A stretch of 64,000 bases of DNA from Antedon mediterranea (lineage: Eukaryota > Echinodermata > Crinoidea > Comatulida > Antedonidae), in NCBI RefSeq assembly GCF_964355755.1, contig NC_092677.1:9074601-9138600 (forward strand), in the 5' to 3' direction. The notes under the pieces are model-generated. The model was not told the DNA's origin. It ran no database searches and was given only the letters and a program-made list of their open reading frames with translations. Of this stretch, positions 12,017-23,559 are shown one piece after another (within the stretch, counting starts at the first letter, position 1; the number at the start of each line of letters is the position of its first letter). A program made the translations under genes and the position numbers.

Positions 12017-13622
12017 CCCTATGTCTACTTTAGAATGTTAAACTATTCATGCATGGATGGTGATGTGCCTGGCTACTCTAGCCAATCAACAAACAAGAAA
12101 CGTAATTCAAGTTGACCTCTATGTCTGGGCGTGAAATATCTATTCATTCTTCTGGACTCTCGCAGAGAAAAAATCCCTAAACAAAAACGTTCATAAGAAT
12201 GTACCTAGTTGAGAACTTGAAATCCTAAAGCACACAAAATACGTAATAGTACATTCTTTCTTTGTGAACATTCAATGGCAAAAAATCTTGAATATCTGAA
12301 TCCTGGAATGTTGAATACAGAAGCGATTTTCGAAATCAGTTACAATGTATTATGTACCCAGCATGTTATTGCCTTAGTACCCATCCCAAGAGTATTGCAC
12401 AAGGAACATACATAGAGAAATAATAATCATTAAAGCATGTGTCTGCTTTGAATAATGTAATCATTCTTGACACGAGGTCATACACATAGAAACGGATTTA
12501 GCACAGACATCATTTCATATACCATCAATGTATTTACTCGCCAAAATATGTTGTCAATATTTCTAAGAGCATCTTGGAACAACCAACAAGCACTCCTATT
12601 TACTCATTATATTCTATAAACAAGGCAATATGGCGTCCACGAGATGACCAGGAAAAGCATGCTTCTTTCAGGCTAGCTAGCTTAGATCCATAGAATTCTA
12701 TAGTGACCTCATTGTGATGAACACACTACAATCTCTGCTGCTTCAAAACCAGACTGGATTGGGGTCATGGGTTCAGAACTCATGGGTGAGACTATAAAAC
12801 ACAACACACATACCCGTTGACCTACTTCCGGAGGAACCTAAAACAAACGTGATGTTAAGACACATCTACAACATAATTAAATTCAAACGCCACTCTCCCA
12901 AATAGTTAATGTTCCTGTGTGATACTGATCTGTTTTCTTTTGTTAACGGCTCAGCGAACGATTCCCACTGGTTATCGAAATCTACAAACATACCTAGCTG
13001 TAAATGGAACCTTCCACTCCATATGAAACCATTACAGGTAGATGCTATATTTTGTCATCAAAGTTTAATATGATAACAATTTCAGGAACCACTTATTGAA
13101 ATATATTTCTATATTTAGATTGAACACCTAGGTAACTTAACTGAACCAAGAGGCCCAGACATAAAGGGGTATGAGACACAATATAGGACTAGATTAGATT
13201 AGATAACAAAGCTGTACAGTACCATCTGCTATAACAGATTTTAAGACACAAAGGAAGCAATTACGCAACATTACATTAATAAATAACACCAAAAATAAAA
13301 CACATTTATTTTGCAATAGATTAAATCATTTTGTTTACTTAAAGGATATTGTATTTTTTGAATTCATCAATTTTAGGATATCAAAACACATATAAATAAA
13401 TAAGAAAAATAATTATTTTATATTTATTAAATTCTCAAAAAAACATATTTTACATAATTGGAATTAAAACCAAGGATCCTTTAATCACACGGAGTAGTGA
13501 ATGCAATTTTTTATCCAAAAATCTTTTTTTAGGGCTGAATAAAAAAATATTTTAGTCATCCATCAGATGAAAAACATACATAAAATAAATAAAATAATAG
13601 GGTTTATACATTTATATTTGAA
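12017..13622. other. Stretch without a recognisable gene
   Basis: A segment at about 12730-12830 contains GGGTTCAGAACTC, faintly like a SINE B box, but no A box or tail supports it. Nothing else was seen. Confidence 0.35.
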
Positions 13623-13739
13623 ATGTCTATGAATGGTAGGCGTATAATTGCTGACCTAGGAAATGTTAGCATGGTTGACAAAATCTATCCCAAGAAAGGC
13701 CTCTGCAACCACAAGCCTCAACAGCTGGTGTTCACAAAA
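13623..13739 (+). CDS. Candidate coding exon of an unknown gene
   Basis: A 39-codon open frame runs from ATG at 13623 to a donor-like A/GTAAGTTT at 13739/13740 in phase 0. An alternative acceptor, AATGGTAG, would start an internal exon at 13640. The peptide contains ADLGNVSMVDKIYPKKGLC and ends HKPQQLVFTK. Its mixed, low-bias composition is unlike the Lys/Asn/Ile/Phe-rich chance frames around it, and the base composition is locally less AT-rich. I do not recognise the protein. No neighbouring exon on this strand was found within several kb, so a long intron would be needed. Confidence 0.35.
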
Positions 13740-13740
13740 G

Positions 13741-16700
13741 TAAGTTTAAGACTTTAAAAAGACAATATATTTAGAAATTTTTTTTTCAGAATTAAAACTT
13801 GAAATGGAACTATTTTAGGATAGATAAAAGCTAAAAGAAAATCTTGCAACCAATGAATGCTTCTTCAAACTCCTGCTTACTATTTTTCTCTATTTGTAGT
13901 TTTTTTTCTCAATAAATCATCCTGCACATTTAGATGTTGGTAAGCATTTATCAGCTCAAATTAGCTATACCTTGTCATTTATGTTGTTGATGACAATACA
14001 GATAATAATTGGTAACTGTTTTGAGGTTGAGGAAGGATGAGTTTTTGTTTGGAAAGTTGTTGCTGAAACTTAAAATTAGTTAAGTATTTTGGTTTGCTAT
14101 ATCTGCTCTTCCATATTATCTCTAAACAAAGAAAAGATAGTAAGTGGGCTGGTAGGTAGGTAACTGAACCAAAAAACTATCAACATACAAGTTCACTATT
14201 TTAGAAAGTTAAAAAAAGAGTTAAGAGTTGCGAAAAATAGATACGCACCCAGCATATGCACTGTACACAGTGAAAATCCACAGCAAGTTGTTGCCTTTAA
14301 CAATCGTGGAAAAAAATACCGGTTTAAACCAGTTTAGAAGACATGCGTAGTAACATGAAGTATATCATTACACTGTCATCATGGATAACATGAACAAATT
14401 TTCCATCAACTTTTGGGCATTTTTTGTTTAAAATGCTATCAATTTGAACATTTTATTTAAAAACGAGTTTAGATTAAGTAGATTTATGCTGAAAGTTTTG
14501 AAAAACTCCAGAGAAGTTCAGAGAAGACATAAATTTATAAAAGCAAACAAATTAATAGAAAATATTTATTGCTGTCAACTGTCATTTCTTTCTTTTGTTC
14601 CAAAATACTTAAAACAGTTAAATTTTTCTTTGGGTCCAATCATTTCAGAATTAGTTATCTAAATCCAGAGATTTTCACAGAAAACTGCATAGATGCTTTA
14701 TTACCAAACCAAACATGCACAAAATCTGCGACCAGTCCTATCATATCCGGTTAAGTTGTTGAATGATAACACTGCTAAACATTTTGTAATGATTAATAAT
14801 GTCTTTTGTTTCTGCTAATATTTTACTAAAGTTACTAAAGTTAAAGCTAATTGTACATAATATTTGGATGTTTTTTCTGTCTGTTAAAATTTGACGCATT
14901 TTAGCCTTTGGCCGCCTTTAATTGGTGAATAAATTATACCTTTTTATATGGATAAGAAACCTCTTGTTTAAATCTGATATTAGTACTCTTTAAAAATGAT
15001 TTAGTTCATATTTTTTTCACTCACCATACTGCTGTAGGCCAAAAGAAAGTCTAATTGTAATATGAAATAGGAATTTAAAAGGGATTTTGGATTGGATACC
15101 ATCACCAGTGGTTTAAACAATTGTTACCAGTTGGAAGGTAAATATAGCATCGATTTGGCGCTACTATCGATGCTCCTGTGGGCCACCGGTACCCAGCCAC
15201 AGAATTATAAAAAAAGAAAATTTAATCAAACTGAAATATAATTTGGAATTTGAAATACACGCAATTAAATGTTTTTACTTTGATACTTGTGACGACAGAC
15301 GACCTACACATCTTCTGGAGTGAAGAGTAAACTTACTCCCAAACAGTAAACTATTTCTATTTGAGTGTTATGACCAAAGTTTATAAATACCTATAATGTA
15401 AACCTACAGTAATAGCATAAAATAAATGAAATTACACCAAATAATTAATTTTATTAAATTATTAAATTAATCAAAACACAAATTTGGTATTAAATATACA
15501 ATGTTAATTAGACAAATATTGAAATATAAACACATAAAAGCAATTTGTGAGTATAAACCGTTAGTGTTGTTTTATTACTATTAGAATATTTTAATTTATT
15601 GAAACTTCTGACCCACTTAAAAAAGATTAAACTCCTTTTACAGTAGTTTTAAAATTAATTCAAAAAGTTAGAAATATCATTTGTTTATCAATATAATAAT
15701 TTAGACCAGTAAAGAAATAGGTAATCCATATTAAAAATGAAGGTATCTTTTTATCAATATCTTAATATAAATAATACAATATGGTTCTCTAATCAAAACA
15801 ATATATATTTTATACACACTATGTTCTCAAGGATAACTCTATATCACATCTGCTCACCTACACACATCATATCACATTAACTAACTGAACGTAGTTAACA
15901 GAATGCAGCATTGCACATAAAAACATCTTTCCTCATTAGCCTAGAGGGCCTCAGTCATTTATTCAGCAGCAGGGGAGTCTGTCTGGATTGGTAGACAGTC
16001 CTTGACTTTGACCTGAGAATTTATGGGGCCAACCTTGGGTCATTAAACTTTTTTTCTTACTTTGTGATAGAGGGAGCTATCACTATTTTAGATAAATTTC
16101 TTTGGAATATTCAATTGTTACTGCTAAATTTACTAATAAAATGATTGTAACTGTAGAATAGTAGAAACTGACACTTTTAATTTTGTTCAAAAAAATATAT
16201 AAACAGTGTAATCAAACATTATAAATATTGTATAATGAATTTTGGTTAATAATTTTTAAGTTCATGAAGTGAAAAAACATATATAATGAAGATTAATAAA
16301 ATTATCTTTAGATGATATTGATTTATAATAATTTTATCAATAACAATTGTCAGAAAAAGAATTTAAGTTAATATTTAAGTTTATGAGATTAAATTTGCAT
16401 AGTTTGCTTTAGTATTTAAAATGATTTTACAACAAAAAAAATCTTTATTTTTTTATTGTTAAGTACTTTGCGTAATATGATTAGGAAAATCAATGACCAG
16501 GAACAGATATAGACAGATAAATTAATAAAGTGGAATTTTAATATAATAATTATTATTATTTAACAACGATCTTCCTGCAGATGTATTAGGAAGTGTCATG
16601 TCTAGCTATTGTTAAACTTAAAAGGAAATAATATATTATAATAAATTTATTGATCTAAAATTAATATTTAATTTCCATTTCATTAGAAAAACAAGGTTAT

Positions 16701-18000
16701 TGTTTTGCTACACCATTGTATTTTGTTTCATATTTGTTTAAAGATGTATTTTCTCAACAAAAAAACATGAAAAAATAAGTTAAATAAAATCTGACTTTGA
16801 ATATGCCATTGTGCATTTTTATTAAAGTTATTCATTTCCATATGGAAAAAAAATCTCCAATAAACAGTGATTTCACTTAAGACATAAATTTAATCAAAAA
16901 CCATTGTCTGGCAGATAATTTTTTTTATTTTTTGCTTTAATTTACAGTGTTTTCAGGTATATATTTTTTATCCCAATGTATTGTTATGACATTAAAATGG
17001 CATATTCAACAACATTATTATTAAAAATATATCACTAAATTCTAGAATTTGTTATATTGAAACTAATGTTAAATAATGTTTTAAAAATTTAATAAAAAGA
17101 ATTATGGAGAGATTTTAATAAATTAAAATAGATTCAGCCAGCATTCTCATAAAACAATTTTACAACTTGCCTAAACAGGTAAATAAATGATCCAAAAATA
17201 ATTACCATTTGGAAATGTCTTATTATTTGTTCTTAATCTTAAATATAAAATACTTTTATACTATAATGACTATTATTCTGATTTCCAAGACCAGTTTGTG
17301 CTAAAAAATAAGAAAACCAAATATTGATTTAATTTAATATTTGAAAAACCTCTGATATTTAAACTGAAATAAATAATTATTAAGTGAACGTTGCATATTA
17401 ATTACTAAAATAATATTCATTTTGCAATATCAATATCAGCAATATACCCCAAAATTGAAGTGGACAAATAACTTGCTTGCATTGTCTGAAGAAATCAAAT
17501 ATTATGGGTCATTTAACAATATGGGTCACTTAACAATAGTAGGCCACAGCAGATGACCTTTCCTTCAATCTGCATGAGGTACTCGTTTTTAAGACCGGGC
17601 GTTAAGGCTAGGCCCCATTTGCTGGCCAGTCATTTAAAACGGAAGTCGATTGAAGACAGTTTTTTACAGCTACTTCCTTCTAGCTAAACAAAAAAATGAA
17701 AAGCAGGTGGTAGAGATCGACCCTAAAGAAGCGATATGATTTTGATCGGAGGTGAGATAGGTCTCCAAGGTCAAGAATTAGATCATAGAATAAACAATAT
17801 TACCAATGATGATCAAGATCAAATCTGACAAAAATTGATAACAGAGTCGAAATCGACATTGTTTATTTATTTTATCAAATAACACTAAGCACAAACTGAG
17901 CAGGCTAAAATTAATAACTAAATCTGTCAAAATGGTTTGTATTTAATAACAATAATAAATCAACCTGATGGATAACATTAATAAAGGAGTCTGTTATAAA
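13741..18000. other. Long AT-rich desert
   Basis: Very AT-rich sequence. At 15013-15045 the minus strand reads CTTTCTTTTGGCCTACAG followed after 7 nt by GTGAGTG, a splice-like pair too close to judge. No gene or complete element was seen. Confidence 0.45.
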
Positions 18001-18263
18001 GAGTGGAGTTGTGGCTTGGTGGTTATGACGCTTCCTTGGCTACCACTCCAAGGGTCCTGGGTTGAAGTCCCGTCACATGTCAGGATTTTTTCTAAGGACA
18101 AAATTACTCCACTCCCAAAGACTTGTAATAAGACTTTGTTTATGTAGAGCATCTTGTGTATATGTTTGTCTTGTGAACCTCTGAGGGTCACTAATGATCA
18201 GCATAGCTGGATGGATCACCCTCATTAAATATGGTTTTAAAAAAATAAATAAATAAATAAAAT
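18001..18263 (+). mobile_element. tRNA-derived SINE, full-length reference copy
   Basis: A tRNA-like head carries an A box (TGGCTTGGTGG at 18012-18022) and a B box (GGTTGAAGTCC at 18060-18070). Next comes the conserved central block (ACTCCACTCCCAAAGACTTG...GTAGAGCATCTTGTG), then a 3' part ending in CACCCTCATTAAATATGG and an (AAAT)n tail. The head-body-tail order is that of a Pol III SINE mobilised by a LINE. The copies at 4525 and 10113 share the centre but not the 3' end, so the family has exchangeable 3' parts. Confidence 0.9.
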
Positions 18264-18708
18264 CTGAAAGAATAAAGTTCTATATTGGTTATTTATTTTT
18301 TACAATAAACCTTTTTAATCATTACATTTAATATATTTTATTATACAATTGAATGTGTCCTTACTATAGGATTAGTTCATTTTGTATCATGTGTCATTCA
18401 ATATTAGTTCTATTGCACGGGTAAAATGGTTCTATTGCATGTTCAAATTTTTGTGCAAGAGGGTAGTGACTAATGAGTAATCATAAAAAAAACCTGTAGT
18501 GTATGCCATCTTTTAACTGCTTCGACATAATTTTTTCCCTAGTTTTGAGAGTTGTTAATGGAATTTGATGGCAGACCTTTTACAAGATCACCTAGCTAAC
18601 TCTGGAGTATAACCAACCAGGACGGCAACACTTTTATTTTGTATGATAGGTACCTTGGCAATGTGAAAGAGATAAAAATCATCCCTACTGTAAATCAATA
18701 ATATATTT

Positions 18709-18836
18709 ATATATAAACACAACAGGCATAGAAATAAATTCCAAACCGCCCGGTGATACACTGAAAATTATTTAATTAATTAATTTGAAACGATAAAGAT
18801 GAGGAAATCTGTGAGAATGAGAAAAAGTCGCCCCAA
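18709..18836. repeat. Duplicated AT-rich unit A
   Basis: This unit is repeated at 19092-19216: ATATATAAACACAA(C/G)AGGCA, AAACCGCCCGGTGATA, ACTGAAA, runs of TTAATTAA, and CGATAAAGATGAGGAAATCT then GAGAATGAGAAAAAGTCGCC. A third, partial copy (GGTGATATACTGAAATTTAA) lies at about 19040-19078. In unit A the last bases CGCCCCAA are also the 3' end of the tRNA-like sequence that follows. Confidence 0.85.
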
Positions 18837-18900
18837 CCGAGCCTCGAACTCGGACCGCCTGCTTGATATGCAGATTTCCTAACCATTAGACCACTGGGGC
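18829..18900 (-). tRNA. tRNA-like sequence with ATC anticodon position (probably a pseudogene)
   Basis: Read on the minus strand it folds as a 72 nt tRNA. The acceptor is GCCCCAG/TTGGGGC (last pair G-T), the D arm GTCT...GGAA, the anticodon stem TCTGC/GCAGG with loop ATATCAA, a 4 nt variable loop, and the T arm CCGAG TTCGAGG CTCGG. Positions 34-36 read ATC, which would decode GAT (Asp), whereas animal tRNA-Asp normally carries GTC. Position 32 is A, and the outer D-stem pair is G-A. The head resembles tRNA-Glu/Asp. It lies inside an AT-rich element flanked by an inverted pair (CCGGTGATACACTGAAA at 18751; TTTCAGTATTTATCGG at 19028), so it is more likely mobile-element cargo than a working gene. 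A decayed relative lies at 44701. Confidence 0.5.
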
Positions 18901-19091
18901 TTTCATTGTATTGTTCAAACTCGATTGGATAGCGACTCTTTAACATTCTCAGCGTGGTACGACGGAACAGCACTAGTCCTCAGTTGTACGCATGCGCACC
19001 AGAAATCAAATTGATACGCCCTCATCTTTCAGTATTTATCGGTGATATACTGAAATTTAATTAATTAATTTGAAACGATATATATATATAT

Positions 19092-19216
19092 ATATATAAA
19101 CACAAGAGGCAAAGAACATTAATTCTAAACCGCCCGGTGATATACTGAAATTTAATTAATTAATTTGAAACGATAAAGATGAGGAAATCTGTGAGAATGA
19201 GAAAAAGTCGCCCCAA
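19092..19216. repeat. Duplicated AT-rich unit B
   Basis: Second copy of the unit at 18709-18836, preceded by a (TA)n run. It stops at the same CGCCCCAA junction but has no tRNA-like sequence. Instead a dispersed-repeat copy begins within two bases. The junction shared by both units marks a real element boundary. Confidence 0.85.
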
Positions 19217-19217
19217 T

Positions 19218-19375
19218 GTATTGAGGAAGGGTTAGTTACCCAAAAGCTCTGACAATTCCTTTCTGGCTGGTTTACTTTTGTCATTTATATAAATTTAGCA
19301 ATTGCTTATTTTTAGTTGTATCTCCATTAAGATCCAGTCACTGCATTGTCATTTTTTTCAGTAATTTGCTTTTTT
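19218..19375 (+). repeat. ~160 bp dispersed repeat, copy 3 with compensated hairpin
   Basis: Same family as 971-1133. The core box is TTGAGGA and GAAA has become AAAA. The hairpin arms changed together to GGGT/ACCC, keeping the pairing. The downstream blocks (TTTCTGGCTGGTTTAC, GTATCTCCATTAAGATCCAG, CAGTAATTTGC) are recognisable. Confidence 0.8.
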
Positions 19376-20374
19376 TGATGTATAATTATTTATTTATAAT
19401 TTAGTATATTATACGTCAATCATTTAAATGTTTTGGGATGAATCGCTTACTGACCAATAACTATAGCGGAAAATCCAATAACATCTATAATTAAACACCG
19501 CAGTAAAGCTATTAGTTTAATGTAACTCATGAAGTCACATGATGTCTGAAACGAAATCAGTAATGCGTAGCGAAAAATATTCGCAATACAAAGTGGTGGA
19601 CAGGCCCAAAAGCCAAAATATTTGCCTAAAGTAAAATCACTTGAAATCATAGATGAAAAATATTATGACATTTTTCTTTATAGAGCCCGACTTCCATATC
19701 CTACTATTGGCATTAAAAGAAACAAAACAACCGTAAAATACCTTTAAAAGTAACTTTTGGGGAAAAAAACAAGGTAGGCCTACAGATTAATAAAAACCTG
19801 ACCTGTTCAATGAATCTGGATCAACAACTAAAACATTTTTCTACAATATTACGAAAACCTGTATCAAATTGGTTTCTCAGACAATTTTGCGGAAGTGAGT
19901 AACGTAAAAAGGTTGTATTGGCTCAAGGGCCAGTTTACAACTTAAACTATTACTTCTTGTCAATTCCCCCTTTGCAGAAAAAAATGTTAAAAGGGGAAAA
20001 GCAAGCTATTGATTCAATATAATTATAACACCTTTCTTGTTATTCTGGATTAATATGTCAAATTAAGTTTGTTTTAATATCTGTGATAAAAAAAATTACA
20101 ACAAAAATGTTGAACTTTATGCAACATTTAGAGTATACTAAATACTTTTATTTTTAAATCACAAGCATTTAACGATACGCAAAATTAAGGAGTACAGTTA
20201 CGTACATGAATCGCTGTTCAACAAACTTTCTATTTTGCGGCCTAAAATCACAAACTTGGGCCATTGACCATAGTTTTCAGAACGTCGCATTAGATGACAA
20301 TTATTTCACCGCAATAACATTACAATGATGGAATAGGGAAAATTACACAAACAGTGGTGTTGGTTGCCGCTTAC

Positions 20375-20429
20375 CTGGATAATACAACAATAGCCTTAGA
20401 TTCTCCTTGAAGAGTAAGATATTGTATAA
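20375..20429 (-). CDS. Candidate short internal exon
   Basis: On the minus strand TTTTCTATTTTTGAG precedes 55 nt ending TATCCAG before GTAAGCGG, a strong donor. Two of three frames are open. The more protein-like one reads IQYLTLQGESKAIVVLS. I do not recognise a family. A pogo-like MITE begins 47 bp upstream in what would be the intron. Strong donor, ordinary acceptor, small size: plausible but unproven. Confidence 0.25.
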
Positions 20430-20475
20430 CTCAAAAATAGAAAATTTAATGAACACTCTTCTTCACAAATGATAT

Positions 20476-21036
20476 ACAGTAGAACCTCCATTTTACGTAC
20501 GGTACGGGACCAAAAGGCGTACGTAAAACAAGGTTGACCTTAAATTAACCCCCAAATACGTAGATCATAGCTAAAAAGACTGCCGTGTTTGCCTACAGCA
20601 TGCAGGTGGTCACTAGCTTAGCTAGGCCTAGGCCCTTCCTAGACTAATCTAGGCCAGGCCTAGACATGTCTTTGACATGTTTTATGATTTTTATGTTTTT
20701 TTGATGAATAAAATGAATGAAATGAAATGAAATGAAGGCTAGTAGGCCTAGCAAGATGTGAGGCCTAGAAAAGTACAGTATATACAGGCTGTGCGATTTA
20801 GCTTAAATAAAGTGTTATAAATAAAAATATAAATGTTCTTGTATTTTCTATCATTAAAAACAGTCGCTGCTGTTGGGGAATGCACATAAGTTCCTCACAC
20901 AGCCATGGCTTTGTGCTTTGTTGTTTGTTAAATTGCGCCCTCAATGTAAGAAAATGATGACGTCCTCGGTCATTTTAAGCGTACGTAAAATAAAGGGAAC
21001 GTAAAATCAGGGTACGTAAAACGAAGGTTCTACTGT
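20476..21036. mobile_element. pogo/Tigger-like MITE
   Basis: The left end reads TA then CAGTAGAACCTCCATTTTAC and the right end GTAAAACGAAGGTTCTACTG then TA. This is an inverted pair of about 24 bp with a TA target duplication. GTACGTAAAA is repeated inside both ends. The TA target and the CAG(T)nGAACCTC terminus fit the pogo branch of Tc1/mariner. The 561 bp interior has no transposase frame, so it is non-autonomous. The interior is locally dense in TAGGCCTA-like sequence. Confidence 0.85.
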
Positions 21037-22439
21037 AGTCACATTTTTTTCTTTGAGACATGGAAGAATATACATATCTTCAAATACAAAACAGTCGTTG
21101 CTTGTTGCACAGTTTACGCATAATATTTTAATGTAAAAAGGAATTCAAGTAGAGGCCACCACAGCTACCTCAATGGGTGATTTGACAACTCTCAGTTGAT
21201 TTGACCGGTGGCTCTTATGCATATGAGAATGACCAAAAGATTTAACCAAACTGGACAGCTACTTTCATTGAAAAGTCTAGTGCAAAGAGACATAATATAC
21301 ACCTTATAGGTATACAAACTTGTATATTGTTCTATTTAAAAATACTGTACTAACTAAAAACATATAATGTCACTGTCGACAAACGCAATATGCATAGGAG
21401 TATTTAAAAGAACTCAAGCAAAAAATGGTATATAGGCTAAACGATGCTAAATGATATGGCAGTAGATATGCTAATTGCATATGTCTACACATTTGTAATA
21501 AGTGGTAGAGAGGTACAGGCAGGGTAGTATTAATAAACAGTAATCTCTGTAGAATTTATATAGTAAGAAGATCTGCATTATTCATAATAATAAAATATTA
21601 AAAAAACATATATCTTAATTCACTTATTAAAATCATCATTTTATTCATTAATGTAAAAAGATGTTCATAAAGTGCTTCAAAAAAAATATTTTTTAGAATA
21701 ACGCCTCAACCGCAAATAATGGGTTTTGTTTATCACATAATTTTACAAAAATGTTTTCACTTGAAAATCCAGGATCTGACACTGAATTCAATTGTATCAA
21801 AAAAAAGGTTTTTATAATTAGTTGGTCTTCATGAACAATCCATTTAATCTTCAATCATTTTATATGTTTTGCATAATTTATCTTTAATCTGGCAATCTTT
21901 GTTTCAGAGGGATGATACAGGATATTTGAAAAATATTGCTGTACAGAAAAATAATCTATTATATATTATTATATTTTCAATGAGGAATTGTGTTTGCAGA
22001 ACCTTGTCTGTAAACATATGCAATAGATCTATACAAAAGCATTAGAATATTTTAAATGAGCTGCTGCCTGGTAGAGCATGATAAATTAATATATACTGCA
22101 CTATGAATCAATACTCATCAGACAGACTGTAGCAGCCGACATGGTTTGACATTCAGAATCATTGCACAAGACACTTAATTGTGTTCTGAAGCCAAGCGGA
22201 TCGAGGTGGGGTAAGGGGAGGTTGGTTATGGGATAGGGGGTGTTGATGAACTGGCTATACAGTAATTCTCATACGGTTGTTCTTCTGATAGCCAAAATAA
22301 ACAGAACTTTAATTTTGACAGACTAAAATAATTATTATAAAATTATAAATTATAGAATGTAGTAAAATCACAGCTGTACGTGGAGATGACTCTCCAGAAG
22401 GTGCAGAATTAAGCAGCTCGTTTGGTGATGTGTGCAAAA
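21037..22439. other. Stretch without a recognisable gene
   Basis: AT-rich sequence. A short G-rich segment lies at 22201-22250 (GGTGGGGTAAGGGGAGGTTGG). No exon or element was recognised. Confidence 0.4.
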
Positions 22440-22830
22440 AATGATCATGTTACACTATTGTTAAAAGAGTTAAATTTGCTACCCGTGAGTTGTGTGTTCA
22501 ATTTAAGATCCTGCTGCTGGTGTTCGAATGCCTAAATAGTTGTGCTCCCAAATACCTCTCAGAATTATTGACAATGCGGAGAGAAAGCAAGAACTAAGAT
22601 CTAGTCATCAGGCGCTACTGGACATTCTGAGAAGCAAACATAGTTGGGGAGATCGGACTTTCAGTATTGCTGGACCTAGGCTCTGGAACCACCTACCTTT
22701 GAACATTAAACAAACATAAGCACCTTTACCTCATTACTCAAAACTCACATTTTCTGATAGTTTTGGCAGCGCCATGAGCAATGACTGTTTGACGGGCGCT
22801 ATATAAATTGAACGATTATTGATTGATTGA
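22440..22830 (+). mobile_element. CR1/L2-type LINE, decayed 3' end
   Basis: Conceptual translation in broken frames gives two hallmark C-terminal reverse-transcriptase stretches. One is FKILLLVFECLNSCAPKYLS at about 22500-22567; the other, about 22650-22715, is GDRTFSIAGPRLWNHLPLNI. They match the usual form FKILLLTFK.LNG.APxYL ... GDRAFSVAAPxLWN.LP of CR1/L2-like non-LTR elements. Stops and frameshifts separate them. The 3' end GGCGCTATATAAATTGAACG with (ATTG)n is typical of such elements. It is a dead 5'-truncated insertion. The same tail recurs at 45396. Confidence 0.88.
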
Positions 22831-23404
22831 GATGCGCCCTTAAAAACGTACAGAAGGATTGGGAGCCTGGGTCAAGGAGTGTATGTTTAACTCACCCATT
22901 TATAGCGTACCCTGCGTAAGAACTCTCCCTTGGTATTTATTACTATATTTTAACATGCTAGTAGTTTTTTTAGTTAGCCTGTAAATAACCACTTTTATTA
23001 GTAAAGTGTGATGGTATAGTATAGCATGCTCTGATACCCCCCTCCCCCACTTTTAGTTGTCAAATGGCAGATAAGTATAGTCTATGCTACATCATCAGTA
23101 AAAGAATAGTACGCCTAGGCTAGGCCTAGTCTATAGTGGACTGTCATCATTAGCATATTTATTCGTGCAATTAAAACAGATGTGTATTGTGTTATTATGA
23201 TAGGAAAGTAAAGTAGATGAGAGCACACAAAAAATACCAGTATGTTGTCAATTTACTTCTTTTTTATCATGATTCCATCTTAAATAACAATCTGATTAGA
23301 GAAGCTAGAATGAGCGCAGGATGGATTCTCCACATCGCTCGTGGGGAAAAACAAGGAGGCAGACGAAACAATGTTCAGCAGAAAATGAAGCAAAAAGAAC
23401 TCAC

Positions 23405-23556
23405 CTTTCAATCGACACACTTTCACCAAGCCATGAACCATCGTTAAGATGCATGCAACCAGAAGAGAAATAAAAACAATAGCTAAGCCATGGACAGCAA
23501 CCACCAATTTCCATTCAAAAAATACTTTCGCACCGGCGAGGTCGCGAGGACAGCAG
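23405..23556 (-). CDS. Candidate exon with a hydrophobic segment
   Basis: On the minus strand an open stretch ends at CGATTGAAAG before GTGAGTTC, a strong donor. In the frame that stays open it encodes a charged lead-in (CCPRDLAGAKVFFEWK) and about 24 hydrophobic residues (LVVAVHGLAIVFISLLVACI...), ending VCRLK. This would suit a membrane anchor. No in-frame ATG precedes the hydrophobic part. The upstream boundary (ACATCAG, exon start 23556) has a poor pyrimidine tract. CpG-rich sequence (GCACCGGCGAGGTCGCGAGG) overlaps its 5' part, so it could also be a first exon or promoter. The family is unknown. Confidence 0.25.
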
Positions 23557-23559
23557 CTG

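Noticed and set aside
12730-12830. Possible tRNA-derived SINE (GGGTTCAGAACTC)
   Set aside because: No A box, tail or second copy was found.
15013-15045. 7 nt microexon-like acceptor-donor pair on the minus strand
   Set aside because: Too short and not a multiple of three; the pyrimidine tract overlaps a TAGGCC motif.
17994-18191. 65-codon minus-strand frame
   Set aside because: It is the antisense of the SINE at 18001.
18776-18973. 65-codon minus-strand frame
   Set aside because: It runs through the tRNA-like sequence at 18829 and its flanking repeat.
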